Part shown: positions 14,511-23,651 of the stretch, one piece after another | Position numbering within the stretch: the first letter of the stretch is position 1 | Layout: the number at the start of each line of letters is the position of its first letter | From: Desulfobulbus sp. | Lineage (GTDB): Bacteria > Desulfobacterota > Desulfobulbia > Desulfobulbales > Desulfobulbaceae | Length of the DNA: 49,475 nucleotides | Assembly: GCF_030824455.1 (NCBI RefSeq) | Contig: NZ_JAVBXR010000034.1 | Location: 1-49,475, forward strand | Direction of reading: 5' to 3' | The notes under the pieces: model-generated | What the model saw: the letters and a program-made list of their open reading frames with translations, nothing else | Databases searched by the model: none | Told to the model about the DNA's origin: nothing | Made by a program: the position numbers and the translations under genes

Positions 14511-17387
14511 ATGTCTATCGAAGATGACGAAATATTGCAGGGTTTTATAGAAGAATCGCTTGAGCATCTGGCAGATATCGAAAACGATCTCCTCGCGATT
14601 GAAGAAGGGGGGGCCGATATCGACGTTGAACTGGTGAACAAGGTGTTTCGTGCGGCGCATTCCATCAAGGGCGGCGCAGGATTCATGGGATTGACGGTGA
14701 TCCAGGATCTGGCGCATGCTGCGGAAAACGTTCTTGGTTTGATCCGCAGCTGTAAGCTGGTTCCCAACCCCGACATCGTCAACGTGCTCTTGCTGGCTGC
14801 CGACGAACTGCAGCATTTGATCGAGGATGTCGGCAACAGCAACAGTGTCGATATTACCAAACACACAACCGTGCTCAATCTCATCTATGAAGGCGGCGAA
14901 GCGCCGGCAAGCGCTCCTAGGCCAGAGCGGGCGGTTGCCGCTGCTTTGCCTGCTGCGCCCGAACCCGTGCCGGAACCCGAGAGGGAACCTGAGGCCGCTC
15001 CGGAGATTGAAGACGAGGTCATTGAGGAAATGACGGCGGAATCCGAAGAAGAAACCGGCGACGACCACGATATAGACTTGGCAGGAGCCGTTGCGGCCGA
15101 AAACGCGAGCGGCGCGCGGATGCGCAAAACCGCGCCGAGCATGCAAAAAACCGACACCAGCATTCGGGTCACGGTCAGCCTGCTTGATCAATTGATGAAT
15201 CTTGCCGGCGAGTTGGTGCTGTCGCGCAACCAGTTGCTGCAGACCATCACCTCCGGCGACATTCGCAACGCGGAAGCCGTTGGCCAGCGCATTGATCTGG
15301 TGACCTCCGAACTGCAGGAGGCCATCATGCTCACCCGGATGCAGCCCATTGGCAACGTCTTTAACAAGTTCCCCAGGGTTGTGCGCGATCTGTCGAAAAA
15401 ATTGGGCAAACAGATCGATTTGACCATTGTCGGCAAGGATGTTGAACTCGACAAAACGATCATCGAATCAATCAACGACCCCTTGACCCACCTGGTGCGC
15501 AATTCAGTGGACCACGGCGTCGAATCCCCGGAAGACCGGATCAAAAAAGGCAAGGACGCCCGTGGCCTGATCGTTCTCAAGGCCTACCACGCCGCCGGTC
15601 AGGTGGTGATCGAGATCAGCGACGACGGCAAGGGGCTTGACGGCGACATGCTTGCTGAGGCGGCGGTGAAAAAGGGATTGATCACCTCGGATCAGGCCAA
15701 AGTCATGTCTGAAAAAGAACGGATCAATCTCATCCTCCTGCCCGGATTTTCCACCGCCAAAAAGGTGACCGACGTCTCGGGTCGCGGCGTTGGCATGGAT
15801 GTGGTTAAAACCAATTTGGACCAGTTGGGCGGTTCGATCGAGATTGAATCCGAGGTCGGCAAAGGCTCGACCATCAGCATTAAACTGCCCCTGACGCTTG
15901 CAATTATTCCCTGCCAGATCGTCATGACCGGCGGCGAACGGTACGCCATTCCCCAAGTCAATCTGGAAGAATTGCTGCGCATTCCCGCCTCCAAAGTCAA
16001 AGAGCGGGTTGAGCGGGTTGGCGACGCAGAGGTGGTCCGTTTGCGCGGCAACCTGCTGCCCCTGATCCGGATGGCCGAGGTTTTTGAAATCGATCCAACC
16101 TATTACGATCCAGTCCAGGACGAAATCAAACCAGATCGCCGCCGCAACATCGCCGACCGCAGATCCAAGGCCACCCCGCTGTTCAAAGAAGAAGACGCGC
16201 CGCCTCCGGTTCCGCGAAGCAGCGAGCAGGAACTCAAGAGAAAGGCAAACGAACGACGGCAAAGCGCCTCAAGCGCCCTCAACATCGTCGTCGTCTCCAC
16301 CGGCGCCATGAAGTATGGCCTTATAGTCGACCGGTTGCACGACTCCGAGGAGATCGTTATCAAACCGCTGGGGAGGCATTTGCAGCAATGCCAGGGTTAT
16401 GCCGGGGCCACCATTATGGGCGACGGCCGCATCGCCTTGATTCTCGACGTCTCCAACATCGCCCGGATGGCTGGCTTGACCTCCCTGGACGGTTCCGAAC
16501 GGGCCGCTGAACTGGCTGAAGCCGCCAAAGAAGCCATTACCAAAACCCGCGACAAACAGGCCCTGCTCACCTTCTCCAGTTCGGCGATGGAACAATTTGG
16601 CGTGCCGCTCAATCAGGTGGAACGAGTGGAGAAAATCAAACGGCACGACATCGAAGAAATCGGCGGACGGCGGGTCATGCAGTACCGAGGCGGCAGCCTG
16701 CCGCTGATCAGCATCGACGAAGTGGCGTCGGTTATGCCGTTGGACGACCGAGAAGATCTGCTGGTGATCGTTTTCCATCTTGCAGGCAAGGATGTTGGCC
16801 TGCTGGCCATCGGTCCAATTGACGCCATCGAGATTTCGGCCGACATTGACGACGTCACGCTCAAGCAACCCGGCATCATGGGGTCGGCGATCATTGGCAG
16901 CAGAACCACAATGCTGGTCAACATTTTCGAAATTATGCAGATCTCCAACCCGCAATGGTTTGAAGATCACGCCGCCTATGCGGAAATTGCAGTCGACGAG
17001 GCCCAGGCCCCGACCATTCTTATTGTCGAGGATTCCAACTTTTTCCGCAACCAGGTGAAAGGGTACATGGAAGAGGCTGGATTTAATGTTCTGGAGGGGG
17101 AAGACGGCCGAGTGGCCTGGAGCGTCCTTGAAGAGCAAGGCGACATCGTCACCATGGTGGTGACCGACATCGAGATGCCCAATATGGACGGCTTTGCCTT
17201 AACGGAAAAAATCAAAGGCGATAAAAGATTCCGGCATTTGCCGGTCATTGCGCTGACCACCTTGGCGGCAGAGGAAGACATTGCTCGGGGCAAGGCGGTG
17301 GGTGTGGATGAATACCATATCAAGCTGGACAAAGAACGGTTGATGGAAAGCGTGCATCGTTACGCCAAAGCAGCCATGGCAGCGTAA
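14511..17387 (+). CDS. cheA: Hybrid chemotaxis histidine kinase CheA with C-terminal receiver
   Basis: A 958-residue CheA. Domains in order: HPt (1-105, His50 in AAHSIKGGAG); an acidic, Pro/Ala-rich linker (about 128-205); the dimerisation domain (about 216-280, MNLAGELVLSRNQLL); HATPase (about 320-460, N box HLVRNSVDHG, DDGKGLD, GRGVGMD); a first CheW-like domain (about 460-660) split by a charged insert near 535-585; a second CheW-like domain (about 680-815); and a receiver (832-958) with phospho-Asp886 in VTDIEMPNMDG. It would autophosphorylate on signals from the receptor encoded next and pass phosphate to CheB, its own receiver or the response regulator downstream. Two CheW domains plus REC is the layout of non-flagellar systems. 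The insert and doubled CheW are the odd points. Confidence 0.95.
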   Translation: MSIEDDEILQGFIEESLEHLADIENDLLAIEEGGADIDVELVNKVFRAAHSIKGGAGFMGLTVIQDLAHAAENVLGLIRSCKLVPNPDIVNVLLLAADELQHLIEDVGNSNSVDITKHTTVLNLIYEGGEAPASAPRPERAVAAALPAAPEPVPEPEREPEAAPEIEDEVIEEMTAESEEETGDDHDIDLAGAVAAENASGARMRKTAPSMQKTDTSIRVTVSLLDQLMNLAGELVLSRNQLLQTITSGDIRNAEAVGQRIDLVTSELQEAIMLTRMQPIGNVFNKFPRVVRDLSKKLGKQIDLTIVGKDVELDKTIIESINDPLTHLVRNSVDHGVESPEDRIKKGKDARGLIVLKAYHAAGQVVIEISDDGKGLDGDMLAEAAVKKGLITSDQAKVMSEKERINLILLPGFSTAKKVTDVSGRGVGMDVVKTNLDQLGGSIEIESEVGKGSTISIKLPLTLAIIPCQIVMTGGERYAIPQVNLEELLRIPASKVKERVERVGDAEVVRLRGNLLPLIRMAEVFEIDPTYYDPVQDEIKPDRRRNIADRRSKATPLFKEEDAPPPVPRSSEQELKRKANERRQSASSALNIVVVSTGAMKYGLIVDRLHDSEEIVIKPLGRHLQQCQGYAGATIMGDGRIALILDVSNIARMAGLTSLDGSERAAELAEAAKEAITKTRDKQALLTFSSSAMEQFGVPLNQVERVEKIKRHDIEEIGGRRVMQYRGGSLPLISIDEVASVMPLDDREDLLVIVFHLAGKDVGLLAIGPIDAIEISADIDDVTLKQPGIMGSAIIGSRTTMLVNIFEIMQISNPQWFEDHAAYAEIAVDEAQAPTILIVEDSNFFRNQVKGYMEEAGFNVLEGEDGRVAWSVLEEQGDIVTMVVTDIEMPNMDGFALTEKIKGDKRFRHLPVIALTTLAAEEDIARGKAVGVDEYHIKLDKERLMESVHRYAKAAMAA

Positions 17388-17429
17388 GACATATACTTTT
17401 CGCGTGGCACAAGGAAACAAACAAAAAGA

Positions 17430-19148
17430 ATGAAACTGTCCAGCATCAGCATTCAATGGAAAATTCTTGCCCTGGCCCTGCTGGGCCCGGCGGTTATTGC
17501 CCTGATTCTCACCTGGCAACGCATAAACGACATCCGTTCCGGCACAGAAGAGGCCATTATCTCGAAAAGTGCGGGCATTGTAATGATGGCCGAGGCGACG
17601 CGCGACGAGATGGCCAAAAAACTGCAACGCGGCGTGATTAAACCCTTTGATCAATTAACTGGGGACAACATCATGGAGGCGGTGCCGGTCATCACCGCCA
17701 TTGATGTTGCCGCCTCCAAGGCACAGGAGGCGGGATACACGTTTCGCGTTCCTAAAATGGCGCCGAGAAACCCCAAAAACACCCCGACGGATCTTGAGAA
17801 AGAGGTTCTGATTGAGTTTGAACGCAGCAATCTGACCGAAAAAATCGTTGTTGAAGAAAACCAGATTCGCTACTTCAGACCGATTCGGCTCACCAGCGAA
17901 TGCCTGTATTGTCATGGCGATCCGGTGGGCGGCAAAGACGTTACCGGAGGAGTCAAGGAAGGTTGGCGCGAAGGCGAGGTGCATGGGGCGTTTGAGATTA
18001 TCAGTTCCCTGGAAGGCGCCCACAAGGCCGTCGCCAAGGCTCGCTGGCACGTTATCTGGTCGTCGGCGGCAATCATTTCCGTCATTGCCGCACTCTGCGT
18101 ATATATGATCCAATCCGGGATCATGAAACCTTTGCGAGAGGTCAACAGCTTTATAGATCGCATTGCAAGCGGCGATCTGCGGGGCAAACTGGCGGCCAGA
18201 ACCGATGACGAGATCGGCCAAATGGTCGCCAGGCTCAGCGTCATGGTCGGCAAGCTTAATGTCATGATGAAAGACATTGGCGCTGCCAGCGACACCCTAT
18301 TGGACTCTTCAAGCATGTTAGGGAACTCGGCAGATGCATTTTCCTGCAGCGCTGAAACCACTTTTTCCAGAACCATTTCCGTTGCCGAATCTGCGGAAGA
18401 CATGAGTTCCAATATGTCAACCGTGGCCGCTGCCACCGAACAGGCGGCCACCAATATCGCTTTGGTGGCCACAGCCACCGACGAGATGACGTCGACCATT
18501 AACGAGATTGTCAAGTCAACGGAAAAGGCCCAGGAAATCACCAAATCTGCGGTTCGGGAAGCAGGTTCGGCTTCCGAAAAAGTCGACGAACTGGGTCGGG
18601 CGGCGGTGGAAATTGGCAAAGTGACCGAGGCAATCACCGAAATTTCGGAACAAACCAATCTTCTGGCGCTTAACGCCACAATCGAAGCCGCCCGCGCCGG
18701 CGAAGCCGGTAAGGGATTTGCTGTTGTCGCCAACGAAATCAAGGAACTGGCAAAGCAGACAGCCGGGGCAACCGGTGAGATTAAAAATAAAATCGAGTCG
18801 ATTCAGGGATCTACGCAGGAGACAGTCAAGCAGATCCAGCAAATCACCCAGGTCATTAACGAAGTGAACGCCATTGTGACGTCCATCGTCGCTGCGGTTG
18901 AGGAGCAGTCGGCCACCACCGGCGAGATAGCAACCAATATCAGTCAAGCATCCATTGGCATCAAAGAAGTTACCCAAAGCGTCGCGCAAGTTTCGACTGT
19001 TTCAAGCAATGTGGCCCAAGATATTGCGGAGGTCAGTCAATCCGCCGATTTGATCTTCCAAGGAAGCGCCAACCTCAAGACCAGCGCTGTCGACCTGACC
19101 CGCATGGCCGAGCAACTCAAAGGGCTGGTGCGGCACTTCAAGGTGTGA
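17430..19148 (+). CDS. Methyl-accepting chemotaxis protein with a c-type-haem sensor domain
   Basis: A 572-residue chemoreceptor. TM1 is at about 10-27; the periplasmic domain (28-207) matches the DUF3365/Tll0287-like fold and carries CLYCH (Cys158, Cys161, His162), a covalent haem c motif. It also has the RNPKNTP stretch seen in that family. TM2 is at about 208-228, then HAMP and a cytoplasmic helical hairpin with the conserved tip [21 protein letters not shown]. Haem in this position would sense redox state, oxygen, NO or CO. It sits 42 bases after cheA and before cheW, so it is the probable dedicated receptor. Ribosome site AAGGAAA is weak. The architecture is read directly; the ligand is inferred. 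Confidence 0.93.
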   Translation: MKLSSISIQWKILALALLGPAVIALILTWQRINDIRSGTEEAIISKSAGIVMMAEATRDEMAKKLQRGVIKPFDQLTGDNIMEAVPVITAIDVAASKAQEAGYTFRVPKMAPRNPKNTPTDLEKEVLIEFERSNLTEKIVVEENQIRYFRPIRLTSECLYCHGDPVGGKDVTGGVKEGWREGEVHGAFEIISSLEGAHKAVAKARWHVIWSSAAIISVIAALCVYMIQSGIMKPLREVNSFIDRIASGDLRGKLAARTDDEIGQMVARLSVMVGKLNVMMKDIGAASDTLLDSSSMLGNSADAFSCSAETTFSRTISVAESAEDMSSNMSTVAAATEQAATNIALVATATDEMTSTINEIVKSTEKAQEITKSAVREAGSASEKVDELGRAAVEIGKVTEAITEISEQTNLLALNATIEAARAGEAGKGFAVVANEIKELAKQTAGATGEIKNKIESIQGSTQETVKQIQQITQVINEVNAIVTSIVAAVEEQSATTGEIATNISQASIGIKEVTQSVAQVSTVSSNVAQDIAEVSQSADLIFQGSANLKTSAVDLTRMAEQLKGLVRHFKV

Positions 19149-19212
19149 CACGCCGCGCCAATCCGTTAACAGAATTTGAACCTCTTCCATAAAAGCACGA
19201 TGGAGTTGAACA

Positions 19213-19692
19213 ATGGCTGAGCAAAGCAAGCTGACCAAAAACATCATTGAACTGGCAACCTTCTACGTTGGCCACGCCCTGTGCGGCATGGACATCCTTA
19301 AGGTTCAGGAAATCAATAAACTCATGGAGATGACCAAGGTGCCCCAGGCTCCGGACTATATGGTCGGCATTCTCAACCTGCGCGGGCAGATTGTCACCAT
19401 TATTGATCTTGGCCAGAAGCTTGGCCTAGGTAATGTGGAAATCAGCAACGAATCGCGCAACATCATCATCAACGCCCCCGGCGAGCATGTCGGCCTGCTG
19501 GTCAGCCGCATCAGCGACGTGGTTATGGCCGACCCGGACCGGATCGAACCTGCGCCCGCCAACATGAGCGGCATCCAGGGGTCTTTTTTCACCGGCGTTT
19601 ATAAAACCGAGAACAAACTGATCGGCATCCTCGACATCAAAGAGGTGTTGCGGATTGAATCCGACAACCTGAATCGCGGACTTGAACGGTAA
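19213..19692 (+). CDS. cheW: Chemotaxis coupling protein CheW
   Basis: A 159-residue single CheW domain that bridges chemoreceptors and CheA. Family marks: FYVGHALCGMDILKVQEI, VGILNLRGQIVTIIDLG, and VGLLVSRISDVV. It lies between the receptor gene and cheB on the same strand, with GGAG before the ATG. No extra domains. Together with the two CheW domains inside CheA, it makes a third CheW unit in the cluster. Confidence 0.96.
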   Translation: MAEQSKLTKNIIELATFYVGHALCGMDILKVQEINKLMEMTKVPQAPDYMVGILNLRGQIVTIIDLGQKLGLGNVEISNESRNIIINAPGEHVGLLVSRISDVVMADPDRIEPAPANMSGIQGSFFTGVYKTENKLIGILDIKEVLRIESDNLNRGLER

Positions 19693-19742
19693 TTGCTGAT
19701 ATAAGGCCGTTTGTTGGTCCACCCTCTGACCTTGACTGTTTC

Positions 19743-20888
19743 ATGATTGGAAAAAAAATAAAAGTATTGGTGGTTGACGACACTATTGTCTATCGCAAGG
19801 CGGTCAGTGATATTCTTGCTGAAATGCCTGGGGTTGAGGTGGTGGGCGTGGCTCATAACGGCAAGATTGCCATTTCCAAAATACAGACGTTGAAGCCTGA
19901 TTTGCTCACGCTGGACATTGAGATGCCGGAGATGAACGGCATTGAGGTCTTGCAATATTTGCAGCAGCATGCGCCAAACGTCTCCGCCATCATGGTCTCC
20001 ACCCTGACCAGCGAAGGCGGCGACATGACCATGCGCGCCTTGGAACTTGGCGCCTATGATTTCATCTTGAAACCCAGCGCAACCAACATTAACGACAGCA
20101 AGCAGCAGCTCCGTACACTGCTCGCTCCATTGATCAAGGCTTTCCAAACCGGGCGGACCACGGTGGGCTCGTTGCAGGCGGGCGCGCGAAGCGGAGTTGT
20201 GGCTAGAAAGGTTGGAGCAGGCCCGACTGCAATGCGCCCAACAAGCGGAATGCCGCTTGCGGCAGGAGCCAGAAGCGTAGTGCCGGGAGCGGCAGCCAGT
20301 CGTCGGCAAGGAAAATCGGAAATTGTCACCATCGGCATTTCCACCGGCGGGCCGAACGCCTTAGCCCGAATGATGCCTATGTTGCCTGGCGATCTCGGCG
20401 TGCCGATCGTTATTGTTCAGCACATGCCGCCAGTGTTTACCAAATCATTGGCCAACAGTCTCAACGCGAAATGCGCTTTGACTGTGAAGGAAGCGCAGGA
20501 CGGCGAACCTTTGCAAGCAAATGTTGCATATATCGCTCCCGGTGGTAAACAGATGAAACTCGTTGCTTCCGCCGACGGCACCAACCGATTGATCAAAATC
20601 ACCAACGATCCTCCTGAGAATTCGTGCAAACCATCGGCTGATTATCTGTTCCGATCAGTCGCCGATTATTATGTGGGGCGGACCACGGCGGTGATTATGA
20701 CTGGAATGGGCTCGGACGGCACCAAAGGATTGAAAATTCTGAAGCAAAAAGGAGCTTTGATTATCGGACAGAATGAGGATAGTTGCGTTGTCTACGGTAT
20801 GCCTAAGGCGCCGGCTGAACTCGGCCTGACCGATGTTGTGACGCCGTTGGATAAAATTGCCGGTGAAATAGTCAAATCGGTCAAATGA
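19743..20888 (+). CDS. cheB: Chemotaxis protein-glutamate methylesterase CheB
   Basis: A 381-residue CheB. The receiver (1-120) has phospho-Asp58 in TLDIEMPEMNG; a Gly/Ala/Arg-rich linker (about 140-185) leads to the methylesterase (190-381). Catalytic residues are visible: Ser200 in GISTGGPNA, the His in VQHMPPVF, and the Asp in GMGSDG. It removes methyl groups from receptor glutamates and resets adaptation together with CheR, which follows 25 bases later. No clear ribosome site precedes the ATG, so translation may be coupled or leaderless-like. Confidence 0.96.
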   Translation: MIGKKIKVLVVDDTIVYRKAVSDILAEMPGVEVVGVAHNGKIAISKIQTLKPDLLTLDIEMPEMNGIEVLQYLQQHAPNVSAIMVSTLTSEGGDMTMRALELGAYDFILKPSATNINDSKQQLRTLLAPLIKAFQTGRTTVGSLQAGARSGVVARKVGAGPTAMRPTSGMPLAAGARSVVPGAAASRRQGKSEIVTIGISTGGPNALARMMPMLPGDLGVPIVIVQHMPPVFTKSLANSLNAKCALTVKEAQDGEPLQANVAYIAPGGKQMKLVASADGTNRLIKITNDPPENSCKPSADYLFRSVADYYVGRTTAVIMTGMGSDGTKGLKILKQKGALIIGQNEDSCVVYGMPKAPAELGLTDVVTPLDKIAGEIVKSVK

Positions 20889-20913
20889 TGGATTCCTTCA
20901 AACGACGGTCCCC

Positions 20914-21750
20914 ATGCTGAAAATTACACCGGAAGAGATCAAGCTCATAACTAAATATATCTACGAAATTTCGGGGATATATCTTGACGAGAGCAAAAAG
21001 TATCTCCTAGAGACCCGGTTGAACGCCATTGCCGAGGAACAGGGATGCTCCAGCTACCAGGATTTTCACAGAAAAGCCAAGGCCGACGCGTCGAAACTTA
21101 TCGAACGAAAAATCATTGACGCCATCTCCACCAATGAAACGCTCTTTTTTCGCGACACTGGCCCATTCCAACTGTTGCAGCACAAAATTCTTCCGGAATT
21201 AATCGATGCTCGTGCAGCTAAATCATCTTTTTCAAAAACTAATTTAAAAATATGGAGCGCCGCCAGTTCAACTGGGCAGGAATTATACTCCATTGCCATT
21301 GTCCTTCAGGAACTCCTGGGAGACATGTCAAAATACTCCATTAAATTAATTGGAACCGACATCAGCGACGCGGCGGTCGCCCAGGCAAGCAGCGGAAAAT
21401 ACAATAAATTTGAAATAGAACGAGGACTTGCCCGGGACAAACTCACAAAATATTTCAGTTCGGTCGGGCAAACCTGGAAAGTAAACGACCAGATTCGGGC
21501 CATGGCCAACTTTCGTAAGTTCAATCTGATGTCGCCTTTCATTGGTTTGGGGAAATTTGACATTGTTCTCTGCAGAAATGTGGCCATCTATTTCACGCTT
21601 GAGGACAGAAAAAAATTGTTTAACAAAATTGCCGATGTCCTTGAGCCTGACGGCTATTTGATTATTGGCTCCACCGAGTCGTTGACGGGAATTTGTCCCC
21701 GATTTATCCCGAAACGACATCTTCGATCCATTTTTTATCAATTGAAATAA
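20914..21750 (+). CDS. cheR: Chemotaxis protein methyltransferase CheR
   Basis: A 278-residue SAM-dependent methyltransferase that methylates receptor glutamates. The N-terminal helical domain has ISTNETLFFRD; the catalytic domain has IWSAASSTGQELYSIAI (SAM site), LIGTDIS, and CRNVAIYF. Most CheR proteins read CRNV(L/M)IYF, so this is normal. The last residues (GSTESL) close the fold, without TPRs. The DNA is noticeably more AT-rich than cheA and cheB. It is in the same transcription unit as cheB. Confidence 0.96.
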   Translation: MLKITPEEIKLITKYIYEISGIYLDESKKYLLETRLNAIAEEQGCSSYQDFHRKAKADASKLIERKIIDAISTNETLFFRDTGPFQLLQHKILPELIDARAAKSSFSKTNLKIWSAASSTGQELYSIAIVLQELLGDMSKYSIKLIGTDISDAAVAQASSGKYNKFEIERGLARDKLTKYFSSVGQTWKVNDQIRAMANFRKFNLMSPFIGLGKFDIVLCRNVAIYFTLEDRKKLFNKIADVLEPDGYLIIGSTESLTGICPRFIPKRHLRSIFYQLK

Positions 21751-21803
21751 ACGAAATAAACAATGTCCGAGCAAGCCGCGACTGAACGCTCAATGGTGCG
21801 CCT

Positions 21804-22373
21804 ATGAACAGCATGACGATACTTGTCGCCGACGACGACCCGGTGATTCGGAAATTATTTGAAAAACGACTCAGCCGGGAAGGCTACGAAGTCACGGTGG
21901 CTGCCGACGGCGCCGAGGCGGCAAGGTTGCTGGACGCCATGGTGTTTGACGTGGTCATAACCGACTTGGTTATGCCCGGCGACATCGGCGGCATTGAATT
22001 GCTGAAAATAGCCAAAGAACGCAGCGTGGAAATCGAGGTGATCGTCATCACCGCCCATTCGTCCGTTGACACGGCGGTTGACGCCATGAAGAAAGGCGCT
22101 GTCGATTATTTGGAGAAACCGGTTAACTTTGACGAGTTGTTTCTTCGCCTGGAAAAAATATCGGAGGTCAAGGCCCTGATGAAAAACGCCGGCGATCTGC
22201 GCGAGGCAATGAACGTCACCGAAAATTCCGCCGCTCAAACCATCCAGGATCTGGAAATTATCAACAGCGCCCATCAGCAGATGCTCGACAGACTGGAAGA
22301 TTTGCTTGGCAATCATCATCAAGATGAAGGCAGTCGGATAGAGCAGGCCCTGCAAATTTTGGAAAACCGATAG
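21804..22373 (+). CDS. Response regulator with helical C-terminal extension
   Basis: A 189-residue protein. Residues 1-125 form a receiver domain: acidic pocket ADDDP, phospho-Asp in VITDLVMPGD, the conserved Thr/Ser in VITAHSS, and Lys in LEKPVNFDEL. Residues 126-189 are predicted to be helical, probably coiled coil, with no DNA-binding or enzymatic motif. It follows cheR by 53 bases and is likely the phosphorylation output or sink of the hybrid CheA. CheY proteins are shorter (about 120 residues), so the tail may bind the target. mazG begins nine bases downstream. Confidence 0.9.
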   Translation: MNSMTILVADDDPVIRKLFEKRLSREGYEVTVAADGAEAARLLDAMVFDVVITDLVMPGDIGGIELLKIAKERSVEIEVIVITAHSSVDTAVDAMKKGAVDYLEKPVNFDELFLRLEKISEVKALMKNAGDLREAMNVTENSAAQTIQDLEIINSAHQQMLDRLEDLLGNHHQDEGSRIEQALQILENR

Positions 22374-22382
22374 GCACGCATT

Positions 22383-22808
22383 GTGGATAAAACCGACACT
22401 TTGCTGCGAGGAGAGCATCTCAAAGGGTTTGACCGGTTGCTACATATTGTTGCGGTTTTGCGCGGCGAGAGTGGTTGCCCTTGGGATAAGCGCCAAAGCC
22501 CGACGTCGTTGAAAAAATATCTCCTTGAAGAGTGTCAAGAATTAGCGGAAGCCATTGACAAGGGAGAGGAATCCGAGATCCGCGACGAAATCGGCGATGT
22601 GTTTTTTATCCTCGCCATGCTGACCACGCTGTTGAGCGAACAGCAAAAATTTACCGCTGACGATGTTTTTGAAAGCATTGTCGCCAAAATGATCAGGCGA
22701 CACCCGCATGTCTTTGCCGGCGTTCAGTATACAGACGAACAAGAATTGCGCGCTCAGTGGGCGCGTATAAAGCTGCAGGAAAAACAATCGCCCCCCGCCC
22801 TTCCTTAA
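22383..22808 (+). CDS. mazG: Nucleoside triphosphate pyrophosphohydrolase MazG
   Basis: A 141-residue single MazG domain that hydrolyses (d)NTPs to NMP and PPi. Hallmarks are GCPWDKRQSPTSLKKYLLEE with the metal-binding EECQELAEAI, then EIRDEIGDVFF, and RRHPHVF near the end. E. coli MazG has two such domains; this is the shorter one-domain form. It starts with GTG nine bases after the response-regulator gene, so it is probably the last gene of the chemosensory transcript, although its role is housekeeping. Confidence 0.93.
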   Translation: MDKTDTLLRGEHLKGFDRLLHIVAVLRGESGCPWDKRQSPTSLKKYLLEECQELAEAIDKGEESEIRDEIGDVFFILAMLTTLLSEQQKFTADDVFESIVAKMIRRHPHVFAGVQYTDEQELRAQWARIKLQEKQSPPALP

Positions 22809-22820
22809 CTGCCTTTTCCC

Positions 22821-22850
22821 TTGACTTTACCTGCTGTTTCTTACTAACAT
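22821..22850 (+). promoter_or_regulatory. Sigma-70 promoter of the rpsF operon
   Basis: TTGACT (22821-22826) and TAACAT (22845-22850) are separated by 18 bases, giving a leader of about 70 bases before rpsF. Confidence 0.6.
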
Positions 22851-22857
22851 AGTCGGC

Positions 22858-22929
22858 TTGTCCACTATAACCTTCTCGCTCTCACCGCCAGGATTGAAGC
22901 GAGGGCCACCATGACCACGAGGAGGAATC
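22858..22929 (+). promoter_or_regulatory. Candidate S6:S18-binding leader of rpsF
   Basis: CTCGCT (22875-22880) pairs with AGCGAG (22898-22903), enclosing a loop with ACCGCC. Known S6 leaders have a hairpin with a conserved CCG through which the S6:S18 complex represses its own operon. Position, length and CCG fit; the structure was judged by eye only. Confidence 0.42.
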
Positions 22930-23355
22930 ATGCGTCATTACGAAACCACGTACATCCTTCGCCCTAACTTGGGCGAGGAGCAATTCACCGAAATCATTGA
23001 GCGTACCAACGCCATCATCACCGATGACGGCGGCTCGATCATCTGCCTCGACCGTTGGGGCGTCAAGCGTTTGGCTTATGAAATCAACAGGGAAGTTCAG
23101 GGCTATTATGTGTACCTGAATTATGCCGCTCCGGGGAAAACCGTTGACGAAATTGAGCGCATCTTCAGGATTGACGACAGAGCGCTTCGCTATCTGACCG
23201 TTAAGCTCGGCGAAGGCATGAATGCGGAAGCAATCGAAGCCGAAAAACAGCGCATTGCTGATAAGGCTGCCGCCCGCGAAAGAGCTCAAGCTGAAAATGC
23301 CGAAGGCGATGAGTTTGACAGCGAATCGCTGGAAGACGACGCCGCTGAAGAGTAA
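22930..23355 (+). CDS. rpsF: 30S ribosomal protein S6
   Basis: A 141-residue S6. The conserved core [27 protein letters not shown] and GYYVYLNY is followed by an acidic, Ala/Glu-rich tail (about 100-141), a usual S6 feature. A strong GAGGAGG precedes the ATG. It starts the standard rpsF-rpsR-DUF2232-rplI-dnaB arrangement and binds S18 on the platform of the 30S subunit. Confidence 0.98.
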   Translation: MRHYETTYILRPNLGEEQFTEIIERTNAIITDDGGSIICLDRWGVKRLAYEINREVQGYYVYLNYAAPGKTVDEIERIFRIDDRALRYLTVKLGEGMNAEAIEAEKQRIADKAAARERAQAENAEGDEFDSESLEDDAAEE

Positions 23356-23396
23356 ATCGTCTCAACGCCACCAGGAACCATTTAAGGAGTTGCATC

Positions 23397-23636
23397 ATGT
23401 CTCAACCCAAAAAAGTTTTCTCACGTCGTCGTGTTTGCCGTTTTTGCACCGATCAAGACGTTACCATTGATTACAAAGATCCTAAAACCCTGAGAAATTT
23501 TGTCACCGAACGAGGGAAGATCATTCCGCGGCGGATTTACGGCACATGCGCCAAACATCAGCGCGAGTTGACCGAAGCCGTGAAGCGGGCCAGACAATTG
23601 GCCTTGTTGCCCTACATGGGATCAACCCAGTTCTAA
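23397..23636 (+). CDS. rpsR: 30S ribosomal protein S18
   Basis: A 79-residue S18. Conserved features are RRRVCRFC (a zinc-type Cys-x-x-Cys is partly kept), [23 protein letters not shown], and the closing [16 protein letters not shown] precedes the ATG. It forms a heterodimer with S6 and is transcribed with it, 41 bases downstream. Confidence 0.98.
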   Translation: MSQPKKVFSRRRVCRFCTDQDVTIDYKDPKTLRNFVTERGKIIPRRIYGTCAKHQRELTEAVKRARQLALLPYMGSTQF

Positions 23637-23651
23637 CCCGTTTGGCAAGGC

